Shown here: positions 22,227 to 34,436 of the stretch, piece after piece
Layout of the letters: each line of letters begins with the position of its first letter
How positions within the stretch are numbered: position 1 is the first letter of the stretch
NCBI GenBank assembly: GCA_026027325.1
Contig: JAMSLZ010000005.1
Coordinates: forward strand, 1,178,001-1,242,000
Length of the DNA stretch: 64,000 nt
From: Actinomucor elegans
Lineage: Eukaryota; Mucoromycota; Mucoromycetes; Mucorales; Mucoraceae
Direction of reading: 5' to 3'
Program-made: the position numbers and the translations under genes
Notes under the pieces: model-generated
Told to the model about the DNA's origin: nothing
Database searches by the model: none
What the model saw: only the letters and a program-made list of their open reading frames with translations

Positions 22227-23493
22227 TTTTTGATAAAATTAAATATGAGAAAGCCGATAGATCCAATGAAACGTGTATCTTTTTTATACCTTGCTCCAAT
22301 TCACAGAGATTTCCTTTTTTTATAGATGATCCGAGTGATGTTATTTAGCGCTAGAGTAGGAACCGGATACACGCTCTGTTACTTGAAGGTTAGCAGGAGC
22401 AAACTTTGCGCTACTATATTAAACTTGTTGATGTGTTACACAGAGTGCGTGATTCTTATCACGACCTCAATCGATATAATGGCCTTTTTCGACTAATATA
22501 TATTAAACAAGAAGGTGACACAGGACCACATAGACTTTAAACTGTCATGGAATACTTTTACCCTGTTCAATCAAAGGAAAAAAGGCATCAGTCAAAAGAT
22601 TATTTATTGTCCATTGAATGATAAAAACAGCATATATTTAAAGTAATCATACTAGCGCGTGCTCCTATTTGTGCATGTATACAACCTAATGGATAAAAAC
22701 GCATCAAGGTATGTCATATTTATCTATAATACATGAACATCAACCATAGAAAGATCAATTCAAACACTTTCTGATTCACTCGGGATAATATATTCTCGTG
22801 CTACAGCTCTCGGTCACTTATAGGTGTAATTACGGTAAATATGAAGCAGCTGTAAAAGAGACAAAGTCTAAAGGTCGCCCAGATCTGTTTAACTGGCAGA
22901 CAGAGCTCAAATTTCATGGTACCTGATTATTTGAGAGTCCTTTACCTTTAGGCTCTCTACAGGAACTTGTTGCTTAGGACGTATTCTTTATTAACTTCCC
23001 GATCGGGCATATATAAAATCATAACAAACTAAGCAGCAACAAAAACTGCTAGGAAATCAAAGCTTTCCTATTGAAAATGAAATATATATCCAAAGTAACA
23101 TGCCAAAAAAAACCCCCCACCTAAATTATTCCATGGCCCTAAACAATACTTCTAAACGAGTGGTTATTTTAGACAAGTAATATGGATGCTTTATCTCCTC
23201 CTTAAACTGAGCCGATGAGAGCATTCAGATATGGCTACAGCCTAGCACAAACTCTCTTGGCGCCACTTATATTAAAATCAGGCCTTGCCATGCTTAGTAT
23301 AGCAACATTTTGCTAACAATTGTATAGTAAAGTAAAAGTACAGTTCTAGTTTAATATCTTTAGATAGGTAAAAATGTATGTGAGATACAGTAACTCAATG
23401 TATAGATATAGATATATAAGCAATTACAAGTGAAAAAAGATTTTTCATTCCACATTATTTATAAGCTATTATTTTGTCTAAAACAATCATTCT
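22227..23493. other. Intergenic region, no gene recognised
   Basis: AT-rich spacer between the CipC-like gene start and the MetAP1 gene end. Weak fragments resembling the dispersed-repeat tail (for example near 22800) were not counted. Confidence 0.5.
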
Positions 23494-25146
23494 CTAGGTC
23501 AAAATTTCGACACCAGTCTCGGTAACAAGAAGAGTATGTTCAAATTGAGCAGAACGCTTACCATCCTTAGTAGTGGCAGTCCAACCATCGGGCCTAAGCA
23601 TCATTAAAAGAGAGTGTGTTAACAATGCAAGCACGTTAAACCCTTTTTTTTTTTTGCTAAAAACACTCACCACATAAGTTCTTGGTGAACACCTTCACAG
23701 ATCATAGGTTCAATAGTGAAGATATGACCAGGCTTACAAACACCAATTGCCTTGTTATCTATTATATTGACGTTAGTTGATCAATCGAAACACAATAGAC
23801 AAGTGCAATGCTTACTGGCATAATGAGGAACGTTGGGAGCACAATGGAAGAGCTGGTGAATACCGTGTCCAACAAATGCACGGACAACAGAGAAACCATT
23901 CTTGGTAGCATGATCCTCAATGATCTTGCCAAAATCACGGTATCTCATACCTGGCTTGACTAAAATGAATATGGTGAGTCTATGGTCCTGATAGCAGGGA
24001 GTAGTGGACTTACCAGCAGCGATTGCCTTTTCTAAGCATTCGCGAGTGACATTGACCAACTTTTGACCAGCTTCATCGACGTTACCAACGAGGTAAGTTC
24101 CGTTGGTATCACCGTGGAAACCTTGGTAGAAACAACTGATATCGATATTGAGAATATCACCATCGGCTAAAGGTCTTTGATCGGGAATACCATGACAAAT
24201 TACTAAAATTGCCATCAAGTTAATTCACTGCATGCTGTAACTGGAATATTTCAATTCTACCTTCATTCAAAGATCTATAGAATTATAGAAAGTAGGTTAA
24301 TACAAACAGAAATAAAGCTAATGATCCGAACTTACGTGCAACAAGACTTGGGAAAGTAGTTGTAGTTCAAGGGCGAGGGATAAGCTCCACGTTCAATAGT
24401 AGCTTCATGCACAATGCGGTCTATTGGAAGAAGTATCAATACACGCTTATTTCAGGGCATAATATATTAGGTTACTTACCAAGTTCATCAGTAGTCATGC
24501 CTACGCGAATAGACTTTGCAGCAAGCTCAAGTACTTCACGAGTGATCTAATTAAATACATTATCAATAAATGTTGTTATTTAAATCTTAAATCTCCAATA
24601 CTCACAGCACAAGCCTTTTTGGCACCTTCGATTTCTTCAGGTGTCAATACTTTAATATCGGAGCCTCTGGACATCAGTTCAGATCTGGAAATACCTATCA
24701 AGATTGTCAATGCTTAGTCAAACTAACAAACATTATTCGTTTTACCAGATTCAGCATAATCAGGTCTACTAATTTCTTCAGGCACAGTACGGCGAGGAGA
24801 AAGAGGATAGACAGCACGAAGAGGACCAGCATACTTGAAAGTTTTGAAGGGGTCATAGGGAGCTATTCAACACAACATGTTAGTATCAAATATTGATATT
24901 TAAAGTTCGATGATTACATTTGGTATCGCCGTGGACAGCTTTGTGAGATCCCTTTTGAAAGTGAAAATGGTTAGATCTAGGGTATCAAAGTAGATCGACC
25001 AATAATCAACCTACCCAGCTCTTTTTAAAACAATCTTGAGAACAAAAGAAAGATTCTCCATTTTTGCCTAACTTGACACAGGTAGGACATTGTAAATGAG
25101 CTTTATTTTTACACTCGATAGAGGCACAGAGAGGCTTTTCTAACAT
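23494..25146 (-). CDS. MAP1: Methionine aminopeptidase 1 (352 aa, 11 exons)
   Basis: Cytosolic metalloprotease removing the initiator Met from nascent chains on the ribosome. Exons 25146-25015, 24951-24918, 24862-24746, 24694-24606, 24546-24480, 24420-24336, 24274-24261, 24202-24014, 23959-23816, 23758-23671 and 23593-23494. N-terminal zinc finger: C7, C12, C20, C23, C35, C39, H47, H51 in CFKKSWGSHKAVH, the ribosome-binding feature of eukaryotic type 1 enzymes. Catalytic domain: [34 protein letters not shown] (two metal-ligand Asp), [28 protein letters not shown] and QFEHT. All metal ligands are present. The seventh exon is only 14 nt and encodes TSLNEV. Length agrees with MetAP1. Confidence 0.95.
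24261..24274 (-). other. 14-nt microexon of MetAP1
   Basis: ATCTTTGAATGAAG lies between TATAG and GTAGAA. Flanking introns are 61 and 58 nt. It supplies SLNE of the conserved TSLNEVICHG motif. Confidence 0.85.
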
Positions 25147-26229
25147 GTTTTAATGCTGAGGGAGAGTTATACAGAAAAAAAAAAATTCAAAACCACTCAT
25201 TTTTCCTGCAGCCTTTATCTTGTGAAAGCAAGTCACACAGGCACTGAAATTGTGGGAGCCTCTCTTTTAACAGTTGGCTTTCGGCTCTAATGATTCTAAT
25301 ACATTCTTATACAATTGGATGCGCAACTATAATACCTTGAATTACATTTGAATTATTTACATTATTATAAATATGTTTACTATCTGGAAGTCACGTTAAA
25401 GGCAAACGATGTTTCAACAGCAAAACTTGGATTTTAATTAGTAATCTCAGAAACCCAATAAAAACTATATAGTTTAAATAGCGCTATGTAATATTATGAG
25501 ATTTAATAAGGGAAGTGATTCGTCAATTAAATAGATAGAATAATTAGTAAAATAGGATTGGTTATTTACTAATTGATATTTAACTGCAGTTATTTACATT
25601 TTATATAATGATAGTAATAAAGATAAGTTAAAGCTTACTGCAATGAAGTCGTAATTGCTGCGGTCAAATAGTAGTTGCTGCGGTCAAGTCGCAATGGTTG
25701 TGGTGATAAAGTAAGTGTAACCACAATGTGTACGGTATAATCTTAACTCATTACACGCTGCCTACAAAAAGCATGCTGTAAATGGTGAAAGCTAGGGGCA
25801 GTTTATATAATTAGATCCTAACTGACAGCTTAGAAGAAAATTTAATTCTAACAATCATTTGGATACTGTTTAATATAAAGTATTTCTCGTATCCGTGTTG
25901 ATTAACTCTTGATATAAAGTGCAAAGAAACGATCTTTCAAACAAGTGGATAGTAGCTTGAAAACTGTATGTGAGTTGTGAAAATTGATCTTCAACATAGA
26001 TCAATTGATTTACTATGAATTCAGTCGGCTCGAATAATATAAAAAAGCTGCCCAACTTTTCTTTTCTTTTCATATTTCAGCTCATCTGTAGACATGACAG
26101 CAATAAACAATTAATTCTTAAAAAGCCTAGGTTCTCTTTGCTCAATTCAGTTAATTAACTCCAAACACCATAGTTTATTTATGAATCTTATATCTCCGTC
26201 AACTCTATTATCGTCTGTACGTCTAGTGT
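25147..26229. other. Intergenic region with a short imperfect tandem repeat
   Basis: AT-rich spacer between the MetAP1 start and the SRA1-like gene end. A three-unit imperfect repeat (GTTGCTGCGGTCAA-like) lies at 25647-25705. No gene recognised. Confidence 0.5.
25647..25705 (+). repeat. Three-unit imperfect tandem repeat (~20 bp unit)
   Basis: Units read ATTGCTGCGGTCAAAT, GTTGCTGCGGTCAAGT and ATGGTTGTGGTGATAA. GC-rich compared with the flanks. Function unknown. Confidence 0.5.
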
Positions 26230-26958
26230 TTATGCTGATGCTTTTTCGGTAAGATCGATGAGTCGTTTCAATCCTACGATCCAGTTACCGTGTCGTTCAA
26301 ACTCGGTAGTCATCAGTTGCGTGTGGATGCCTAGCGCTTTGCTATATTCTTTCATCTCCAAAACTATTCAAAGAGTAAACCAGTTAATTCAATGTAAGAT
26401 TATCTAGAGTAATAATGAAAAAAAAATATGCATACAGTCAGATAGAATGTGAAGCGAATTGATCACCTCGGTCGAAAGCTCGCCTTTCTCGAGTTCGTTC
26501 TTCAAAATTTCAACCCTGCGACAAGTGTCATCGACGATCCTTTTTTGAGGCCCACTCTGTTCATGGTGTAAATAAGTTAATCACCCGGTTTTTTGTTTTT
26601 GTATAAAAGCCAAGTTACCTGGAATGATGTTTTGCAAAGATCGAGTTTGTTTGAAAAAATAGCAATGATTGCTTGAACATTTAAAGCATCGCTTGACTCA
26701 TCTGTAGATTTATGAAAGATCTATATAATACCCATAAACAAAAACTCTTTTTTGAATGTTTCGTGGTCTTTCGGGTGTTACCTTCTTGGGGGGATCATTC
26801 TAAACGTAAAAATAGAGTTTAGTGTACAGTTTTCGTTTAACAGAAAACCAAAAAAACTCATATACCCAATGGTTCTTTATAACTGCTGTTCTAAAGTCTG
26901 AAGTAGGAGGAGGGGGAGGAGGAGTATTGGAAGCGGGAATAGTTGATTCTGATATCAT
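26230..26958 (-). CDS. SRA1-domain protein (steroid receptor RNA activator protein-like, 155 aa)
   Basis: Exons 26958-26866, 26799-26782, 26720-26619, 26556-26436 and 26363-26230. After a Pro-rich N-terminus (TPPPPPPTSD) comes HWNDPPKK, the WNDPP motif typical of SRA1 proteins, then the helical SRA1 domain: CRRVEILKNELEKGELSTEV ... LHILSDFLEMKEYSKALGIH ... GNWIVGLKRLIDLTEK. The helical bundle resembles the C-terminal region of Sec31, to which SRA1 is related. In animals SRA1 protein is a transcriptional/splicing co-regulator; the fungal role is unknown. An 18-nt exon 2 carries the NDPPKK codons. Confidence 0.85.
26782..26799 (-). other. 18-nt microexon of the SRA1-like gene
   Basis: Encodes NDPPKK in phase 0, between introns of 66 and 61 nt. 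It completes the WNDPP motif. Confidence 0.75.
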
Positions 26959-28883
26959 AGTATTTGTGGATAGAGAAAGAATGCAAAGATATGTGCAAGA
27001 AAAAAGGAACTACTTGTCAGGACAGCAGGTATTTAGGTGTTTAAACCCAGTTCATTAAGCACGAATGATTAGGTAACCTATTTCAACTGCTGAGATATGA
27101 TTCCTCATGTTTATAAATGCTCAATGTTTTAGTTTTTCTCCAATGAATTTGCGATTTGCTCAATATGTCCCTTATTTCGCTTCATTATATAGGCTATAGG
27201 TAGGAAGTGATTAACCAATGACGTTACGGAAAAGATTTATATAAATTACTATTTTTTTTTTTACTAAAGATTAGGGCTGTTTAAAAAAATTAGACCAATT
27301 CAATTTTTATTTAGACTCGCAAAATAATTACTTCTAGACCTTTCCAAATTGCTTTTTGGACTTGCCCACTTTTTTCTATTAGACTAATAAAACTATGTTA
27401 ATGAGACTGAATAAGTAACTTCAATATAACAGTTGAAGCTGATAACAATAATATAAAATATATATTATAAAATGAAATAATAGTCATTAATCGCGATAAC
27501 TTTACCATAAATGTAACTTGTAAGCAGCATCAGCAAGAAAAGGTTGATATAAAAAGAATGCAAGTGAGAAAAAGGTTCTGCATCACCGATTTCACTGCCA
27601 TGCTTTAGTTTGGTAAACCTTTCAGTTGAACAGAACAACTACGCCTGCTTACGGGTGCTAATAGAACCAATTGAATGGGCAGTAATGGCAATATCGAGTA
27701 ACCCTTGGTGCTTTTATGGTTTGGAATAGTCCAATACTACCGTTATCGTATTATACTGGCCGGTATAAGAAGATATGAGTTTCTGCTCTTCATGTATCAA
27801 GTATGGTGTACATGGTACCATAACTTGTTGATAACAATTTTTGACTCTATTATTGTTCGTGTGTCATAAATGTTTTCAAACAAATGAATCCAAAATGATC
27901 TACCAAGTCTTCTTGGAATATCCAGAATGCCCCATTATTCATCAAGATGCTGTTCGGGATATATTATCCACTCAATGTAAATACGTGGCTTCATTCATCC
28001 TCATTTATCCCTCAACTGAATAACATACATCTATAAAGGTCTATAAAAGAAGCAAATCTTAGCCTATCCCTAAATGTTCATCCGCCATACAAGCCTTACT
28101 GTACTCCCACAAACTAATGTTCAAATCCTTTCTTCGTTCTTAATGTTGGTATCTCCAATTGAACTCTTCAAAATGACCCTCTAGTTAAGTATTACTCATG
28201 TACATGCTTTTCTAGCTCAAGTTTTGGTTTTATTGGATTTACTTTGACCTTTCGAGCTTAACAGACAGGATTATGGCGGAATTCCTTAGAAAATGCCAAC
28301 TGACTAGTTTACCCTTGCGATACACTGGCTTAACTAAAGATCATACTAAAGATGCCTTCAAATATGTTACAAGGTTAAACCGCATCGACTAGCTACACAA
28401 TAACACTCCTGAAAGAACACTGGCTTTTCAAGTATTAATTACTCGATGACTCTGCAAAAGTATACGCTCCAAATATCGGCTTAGTATATTCTAGTCTCGC
28501 TTAAAAGAGTCTTTTTATACATTCATCCAATGTACATGTTCATATTACTATTATCTTGCTGGGTCATCTGTTTCTTCTAATAAAAGCTTTACTATTCAAA
28601 CTTATTTCTTCAATAAACCTCATGCAATGAATATTTACATTTGTATCTTCATTGGTTAACTGATGTTTTTCTTCTTTTTATATTTACTGCAGATAAAACT
28701 GGATCGTAATTCGCTTCTTAATTCCCCATTCGCCACACCAACAAGGCAGAACCCAGGACATTTAACAGTTTCATTTTTCAAAGCAAAATGAATCATAGAA
28801 AGAAAAAACGTTTTTTATTATATATAACGAAATGCTAAATTATGAACCAGCATAAAGAAGTATGTAGATATATCAAACGTTAC
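26959..28883. other. Intergenic region, no gene recognised
   Basis: Nearly 2 kb of AT-rich DNA. A short open frame at 27841-28023 encodes 60 residues without recognisable motifs. I see no repeat copy here. Confidence 0.5.
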
Positions 28884-29640
28884 TTATTGAGCTGAATCGA
28901 TAGCAGCTTGAGCTCCAGCATAGGATTCCATAACACGAGCGTAGCTGGGAATACGCTTAGCAAACAAAGCAGCCAAACCTTCCATATCAATACGCCAGTC
29001 GCGAGCCAATTCACAAGCAATAGCAAACCAGTTTGTTAATTGAATACCTGCAGCCTGCATTCTCAACCAAGAAGCATCACGTACGTCTTTAGAGAAGGTA
29101 CCGGAGGCATCGGTAACAACAAAGACATCATAACCAGCGTTCTTGGCAGACATGGCTACGAAGGTAACACATACATCTGTAACAATACCAGAAATGACAA
29201 GTTGCTTCTTGCCAGTGTCCTTGACAGCTTGGACAAAGTCAGGGTTATCCCAAGCATTGATTTCACCAGGACGCTTGATGAAAGGAGCATCAGGGAATCT
29301 ATTTATTTTCACATGAAATCAGAACATAAAACTATAAGGTTTATGCATTGTAAACTTACAAGCTACTGACGTCAGGAATTAATGGACCATTGGGACCATC
29401 TTCACGAGAGGAAGTGAGGATAGTAGGAGCATTAAAGAACTTGGCAGTTTCAGCGAGACCCATGATGTTAGTATAGAAAGTATCAGGATTATAGTCATGG
29501 ACAAGATTAAAGAGACCAGTTTGGTGATCAACAAACAAGAAGGCAGTGTCATTCAAGTTGAGACGAGGAAAGGCATATGCTGTGACAGAGGAAGTCAAGG
29601 TACCAACAACGACAAGGACAGCAGAGATAGAGAAGCGCAT
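28884..29640 (-). CDS. Isochorismatase-like cysteine hydrolase with signal peptide (231 aa)
   Basis: Exons 29640-29360 and 29298-28884. Residues 1-22 form a signal peptide (basic start, hydrophobic SAVLVVVGTLTSSVTAYA). The isochorismatase-like fold follows with its catalytic triad: D38 in FLFVDHQTGLF, K102 in FIKRPGEINAW and C137 in GIVTDVCVTF. TDASGTFSKDVRDASWLRM and the Trp-rich C-terminal part resemble the ycaC-type subfamily of hydrolases with unknown substrate. Relatives are mostly cytosolic, so secretion to the cell surface or ER would be unusual. Substrate cannot be told from sequence. Confidence 0.88.
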
Positions 29641-30669
29641 TATTAATAATATGTAAAGCTGTTAATAGATGTAATGCTTTGAATAACGAAAAATAAAAAT
29701 AAAATTTGAATCTATATTTATATGCGTTTCTTGAATCAGGATATTAGCGTTTATTCTTTTTATCCATGTTTGCTATATCGTTAGATAGTAGGATTTACTG
29801 TACTATGATAATAGCGAGGTCTTCAAAATGCAAGGCTAAATTGAAGTTCGGAACGATCCAGTACTTGATGATTCCTGTGGATATTTAAGTAAAGCGATTA
29901 AACAAACGGAATTTTAACTCTTTTTTTTTTTTGTGATGAGGAAAAATAGATTATTATATAAAGTATAGTAGATGAAGAGGAGGGGAATGTTCAAGGTAAT
30001 TAGTTGCCAATAATTAGCAGATGAATCATTGGATTTTTGAGCTTGCTATTAAGAACATATACTACATAGAGAGCGTATTTTGAAAAGAGCAAAACATCGC
30101 TAAACAAATTCAACGCGTGATAATAGGATATTGAACAAATATCAGCAATTGTAGTCATTTTATCCAGGAAATAAACGTGGAACGTACCACATCAACAAAT
30201 AGTTTGTTTCAGTGAAGAAGTATACAATATGTCTAAACCGAGAATTTCATATATAACACATACGGAGCAACAAGACCCAAAACATTACCGTATTACCAAT
30301 TGCCTCATTCATATTATTATACTCGCACACCAATATCTATGGTAATCCTTATACTGTTTTTGAATCGTCTTGACAACTTAATTACGCTGATGTATATTAA
30401 TTTATTTGAGTTTGTTTGTGATTTATGCTATGCCTCAGATACGAGGAGCATTAAATTCATTGGCTGACGGCGATTGAACGAAAAATGGTCGACCCTGATG
30501 TGTGAATTCATTGGAAAACCTTGAAGGTGCCTAAGTAAAACTGAGGAACTTTACCTTCAAGCTCTCTTCCCCCCAAAAAAAAATGAATTTATGTTATGGT
30601 ATATAATACATGTAACTCACTGCTAATTATGAAGAGATAGAGTTTACTCATTATAGCTGAAGTTATATT

Positions 30670-30748
30670 GGAAACAGCAGCTTATTCTGAGTACGGAGTA
30701 TGAATTAGATGCATCATTATCGAAGCGAGATTAATCAAGAGATTTAGG
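30670..30748 (+). repeat. Dispersed ~90-bp repeat, copy 7
   Basis: Head AACAGCAGCTTATTCTGAGTA, then TTAGATGCATCATT, and tail AATCAAGAGATTTAG. Confidence 0.5.
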
Positions 30749-30839
30749 ATTGAGGGGGTATTATTCTATTAAATGCTTATGATTCATAATTAATTGTTGA
30801 TAAATATAGTGTGCACATCCTATTCTTGTGACACAAAAG

Positions 30840-30932
30840 TTCTAGGAGATGTAGTAGTTCATTCTGATAATGAAATACTTGTCAGATGTGACATTTGACT
30901 GAGATCAATGGAGAGATCTACAGATCATCTAA
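30840..30932 (+). repeat. Dispersed ~90-bp repeat, copy 8 (best preserved)
   Basis: Nearly the full consensus: GAGATGTAGTAGTTCATTCT, then TGTCAGATGTGACATTTGAC, then GAGAGATCTACAGATCATCT. Confidence 0.7.
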
Positions 30933-31243
30933 TCCCGTTCACATGAACTGCAGCACAAAAATATGTATACCATTTGATATGTGAGTGCAATATTTACAGA
31001 TGTTGTGTATATATTGACGCTGTTAGTACTCAAAAATCGGATAAAAAGCAAAGACCCGGTTTGGAAGGACCAATGTTGGTTTGATCCCAGATACTTTTGA
31101 TATACAAGTGCTTCTTTATTATTCGACAACTCTATTGATTATCTAATATGAAGCATACATTTACTTTTTTTTTGGTGTATGGAGAAGGGTGGATATGATA
31201 TTATTGAGATATGGCGTACTATATACAAATTTTACAGGGGGTT

Positions 31244-32579
31244 TCATTCCTGTTTCTGCTGATGTCCAAAGTTGTGTAGAATGGCTTCATAGCAAAAGAA
31301 CATGATTGCAGCATTTGGTACAACACGTAACAAATGTGCAGACATGCCGCCATATAACGAAACTATACCTTCTTCCTTAATAACCAATTTCAATGTCTGT
31401 AATAAGCCAGTGTATTTAGGAATACCACTAGTTGGAACAGGCTCTCTTAATCGCGTTCTTATAACTTCGTGTGGATAAGCTACGCATGCCGCTACTAACT
31501 TTGCTACTGCTGCTGCTCCCAAGTTGCCAACCCAGGCTATAACAGGATTTAGTCAATCTGCTAGAGTCCTTCTCGAGGATTGCTTACCTTGCGCACTTTT
31601 ACCGCCAACAGTAGTTTTATTCTCCATTTGAGCAGGCGAGTGAGCCCAACGTTTTTTGAGATTTTCATAAATGACCCATTGAATCGTTCCTTCTGCTACA
31701 CCAAGATAGGAAGCACTCATACCTTTATATAACCCTTTGATACCTTCTTGCTTCAAAATCCGCAGCGCACAATCAAAACTACTGTTATAAACTCTTCTAT
31801 TTCCTTGTAGTTGCAATCTAGTCTTGATCACCCAAATAGGGTTTGTCACTGTGGATGTCACAATGCCTATTCATTGTTCCATTAAGCTCGGTTACACAAA
31901 CTATGTATATTTTTCATTTTTACCAGCTGTCGCAGCAGAAGTAAGATGAACAATTGCAGTTTCTTTGCCATATAGTTCTGTATATATCTTTTTGCCATTT
32001 CCATAAGTATAAAAGTTGATAGCTCTACATTCCAATAAGTTATTTCAATCATCAATGGCATTTTATAAGCTATTACCTTGCAGGAATGACACCAACAAGA
32101 TTAGGTCCAAGACCTTTGAAATATCCGGCAATGCCTTCATACTGTTTGATTTGTCTATAGAAAGCTTTATCAGTAAAGATAGGATCCACTGGATGTATTT
32201 TTTTAATTGCACTCACATAAGCAATTTACCAGTTTCTACAAAATGTCCCCACATCGATCCTGTATGCTTGATACCCTTTTCTATTCCTTGTTGATAGAAG
32301 GTTGACTATAGGATTTTGTTATATAAGTATATTCTAGTAATAGTCTTAGCTATATTACCTGCAAACGCGTCTTTACTACGTCTAAAGGTGATGTACATAT
32401 GGCTCCAACGAGTCCACCGACACTACCAAACTATATTTAGACTGTTGCTTTAAAGAATAAAAGGAAAAAGGGGGCCACACTTACCCTCCAGCAATAAAGT
32501 GGACATAAGACTTTGTGTCCTTTTTTACGTAAGGTCTGTTGACCGTTATCTCATTTGGCTTCATTATTGTCGTTGTCAT
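31244..32579 (-). CDS. RIM2: Mitochondrial pyrimidine-nucleotide carrier, Rim2/SLC25A33-36 type (339 aa)
   Basis: Inner-membrane solute carrier with three repeats, importing pyrimidine (deoxy)nucleotides for mitochondrial nucleic-acid synthesis. Exons 32579-32485, 32422-32359, 32305-32230, 32188-32077, 32024-31924, 31866-31588 and 31536-31244. The three signature motifs are SPLDVVKTRLQ, NPIWVIKTRLQLQ and YPHEVIRTRLRE. A Trp in the second signature and the YPHEV(I/V)RTRLR third signature are characteristic of the Rim2/SLC25A33/36 branch, with NAD/folate-type carriers as the nearest alternative. KGLGPNLVGVIPARAINFY and YGGMSAHLLRVVPNAAIMF are typical matrix-side elements. The first intron must end at TTTGGTAG (32423) to keep HFIAGGVGGLVGA in frame. 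Confidence 0.92.
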
Positions 32580-34436
32580 TGTTCGATTTATTTCTAGTAC
32601 TAGTCAAATGAGCTAAAACCGGGGAAAAAAAAGCGTCAGGGAAGGGCGGTGATAGCGCATTTGTTCTGATTTTTTTTTGGTACAGCGAAAAAAAAAACAG
32701 AGGCTTAGCTCTGAGCATTCTTGATCCATTGGAAATAACTCATGGACCTATATGATTTCATATAAACTAGATATGTGTTTTGGTTCTGGTATATGGTGTA
32801 GTTTGTTCTAGGTGAATATTATCCAAAAGGAAACCTAAGAGGACTTCTCAATTGGAACACAACCTGAAAGGGCGGCCTTGCCAAAATATTTACCTCGGTT
32901 TTAATTGAAGAAAATCGTGGTTCTTTGTTTTCTCTGAATGTACAGTAGGATATTATTTTAAACCAACACCATAGGCCTATCCTCTGCTAGTTTTTCTTTT
33001 AAAAAGGAAGATAATGAAAGATTAATAGTTTCTTTTGAAGATATATCAACTAATAAAATCGATAATTCTATGTTGCACACTATGCTGGCTCTGAACTCTC
33101 AAAATTGAAGGGACAAAACATAATTATATTGCAACATCACTGTTGGCAGCTGTGGTTTGAGTAATCACACTTTACTGTTGCTGTTCGAAAAGCTTCTAGA
33201 ACGATTCTTTCTTGTATGGATGGTCAAAATGAATTGCTGACCGCTCCCATAGTCTGTTTTGTGCCCTTACTTAGGCTTGTTTATTCAGCTCATTTTGGAG
33301 AGTAAAATACAAACAAGAGCCTAAGCACTTTATTGTTAAAAAAAGTTGCATTAGAAACTATGAATCTGAAATGCCTTCAATGGCTGTGAAAAACTGATAC
33401 AAAGGTATCCCACTACCATGATTACGAGATCTTCCTGATTTTATTGGCTGTCAATGATTTAGTAGATCTGCTCAGACTTGCACTTTGATTTCTTATGCTG
33501 AAATATTGATGAGAATACAAAGCTTAATCTTTTAATAAATCCCATCTTATCAACAGGCGCATCAGACTTATAGTTCAAGCAAACAATATGATACGATAGA
33601 ATACATTTATTTTATCGTACTAATATCGGATTGCTTCTCCATTTTGTAAAATTAAAGGAAACTATGAGATTGGTTACAGGTTGTAATTACATTGCACATG
33701 CAAAATGAGTATTTTTTATTACTGTCTGTACCTAAGGGTTTACAGTATATTTAAAAGTCTATGTTTATTGTCTTCCCGGAACTAAAGTTGTATATCTGAA
33801 TCTATTTTAATCTTATATTTGATGCAAGCACATGATAAAAAACTAGATAAATAGGGTAGTAAAGCTTCAGTAAAGTTATCTCATATCACATTTATGGACT
33901 TATGTAGAATATTGCCAGAGACTCAAAGTAAACAAAAGGAACAGGATAATTCCAGAGTGTCGTGGAAGCAATGCATTTCAGACACCAATAGAGTGTCTGA
34001 AAGGATAGATGTTTCCCTTTCTTTAACAAGCATCTACCAACCCTATAAATATTAGGACAGTTGTCGCATAAATGAAGCTTTTACATAGAAAATTCAATGA
34101 TACGGAGCTTGAATAGTAATGTAAAACGTCATTCATTATATCACTAAAAGCCCAGTTTGGCTTGATCTTTCTCTGCTTATACCTTAAACCCTTTTTACAT
34201 ATATAATAACTAATAGTTGCTTTTAAACTTCTTAATAAGATGTTTAAAGGGACTTTTAAATAAAAAGAACCTTTTCCAAATAAAATAAAAAAAAGTTTGG
34301 TTTGGTCAGAAGAGATTCACAACTGAGTTATAAAAAAACAATTCACCATAAAAGTCTAAGTCTCGGCAGTTAATAAAATACAGCACACCTTTTCTTTTTA
34401 CTTTCGATTCAATTTATAAAAAAAAAAACACACATA
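32580..34436. other. Divergent intergenic region, no gene recognised
   Basis: Lies between the carrier (-) and the NuiA-like gene (+). AT-rich; no repeat copy or motif stands out. Confidence 0.5.

Larger units (their letters stand above)
29641..31243. other. Intergenic region with two repeat copies
   Basis: Upstream of the hydrolase and downstream of the carrier gene. Contains dispersed-repeat copies at 30670-30748 and 30840-30932. No gene recognised. Confidence 0.5.

Noticed and set aside
32423..32484. Apparent one-base frameshift at the first intron of the carrier gene.
   Set aside because: Using the downstream acceptor TTTGGTAG restores HFIAGGVGGLVGA; no damage is needed.
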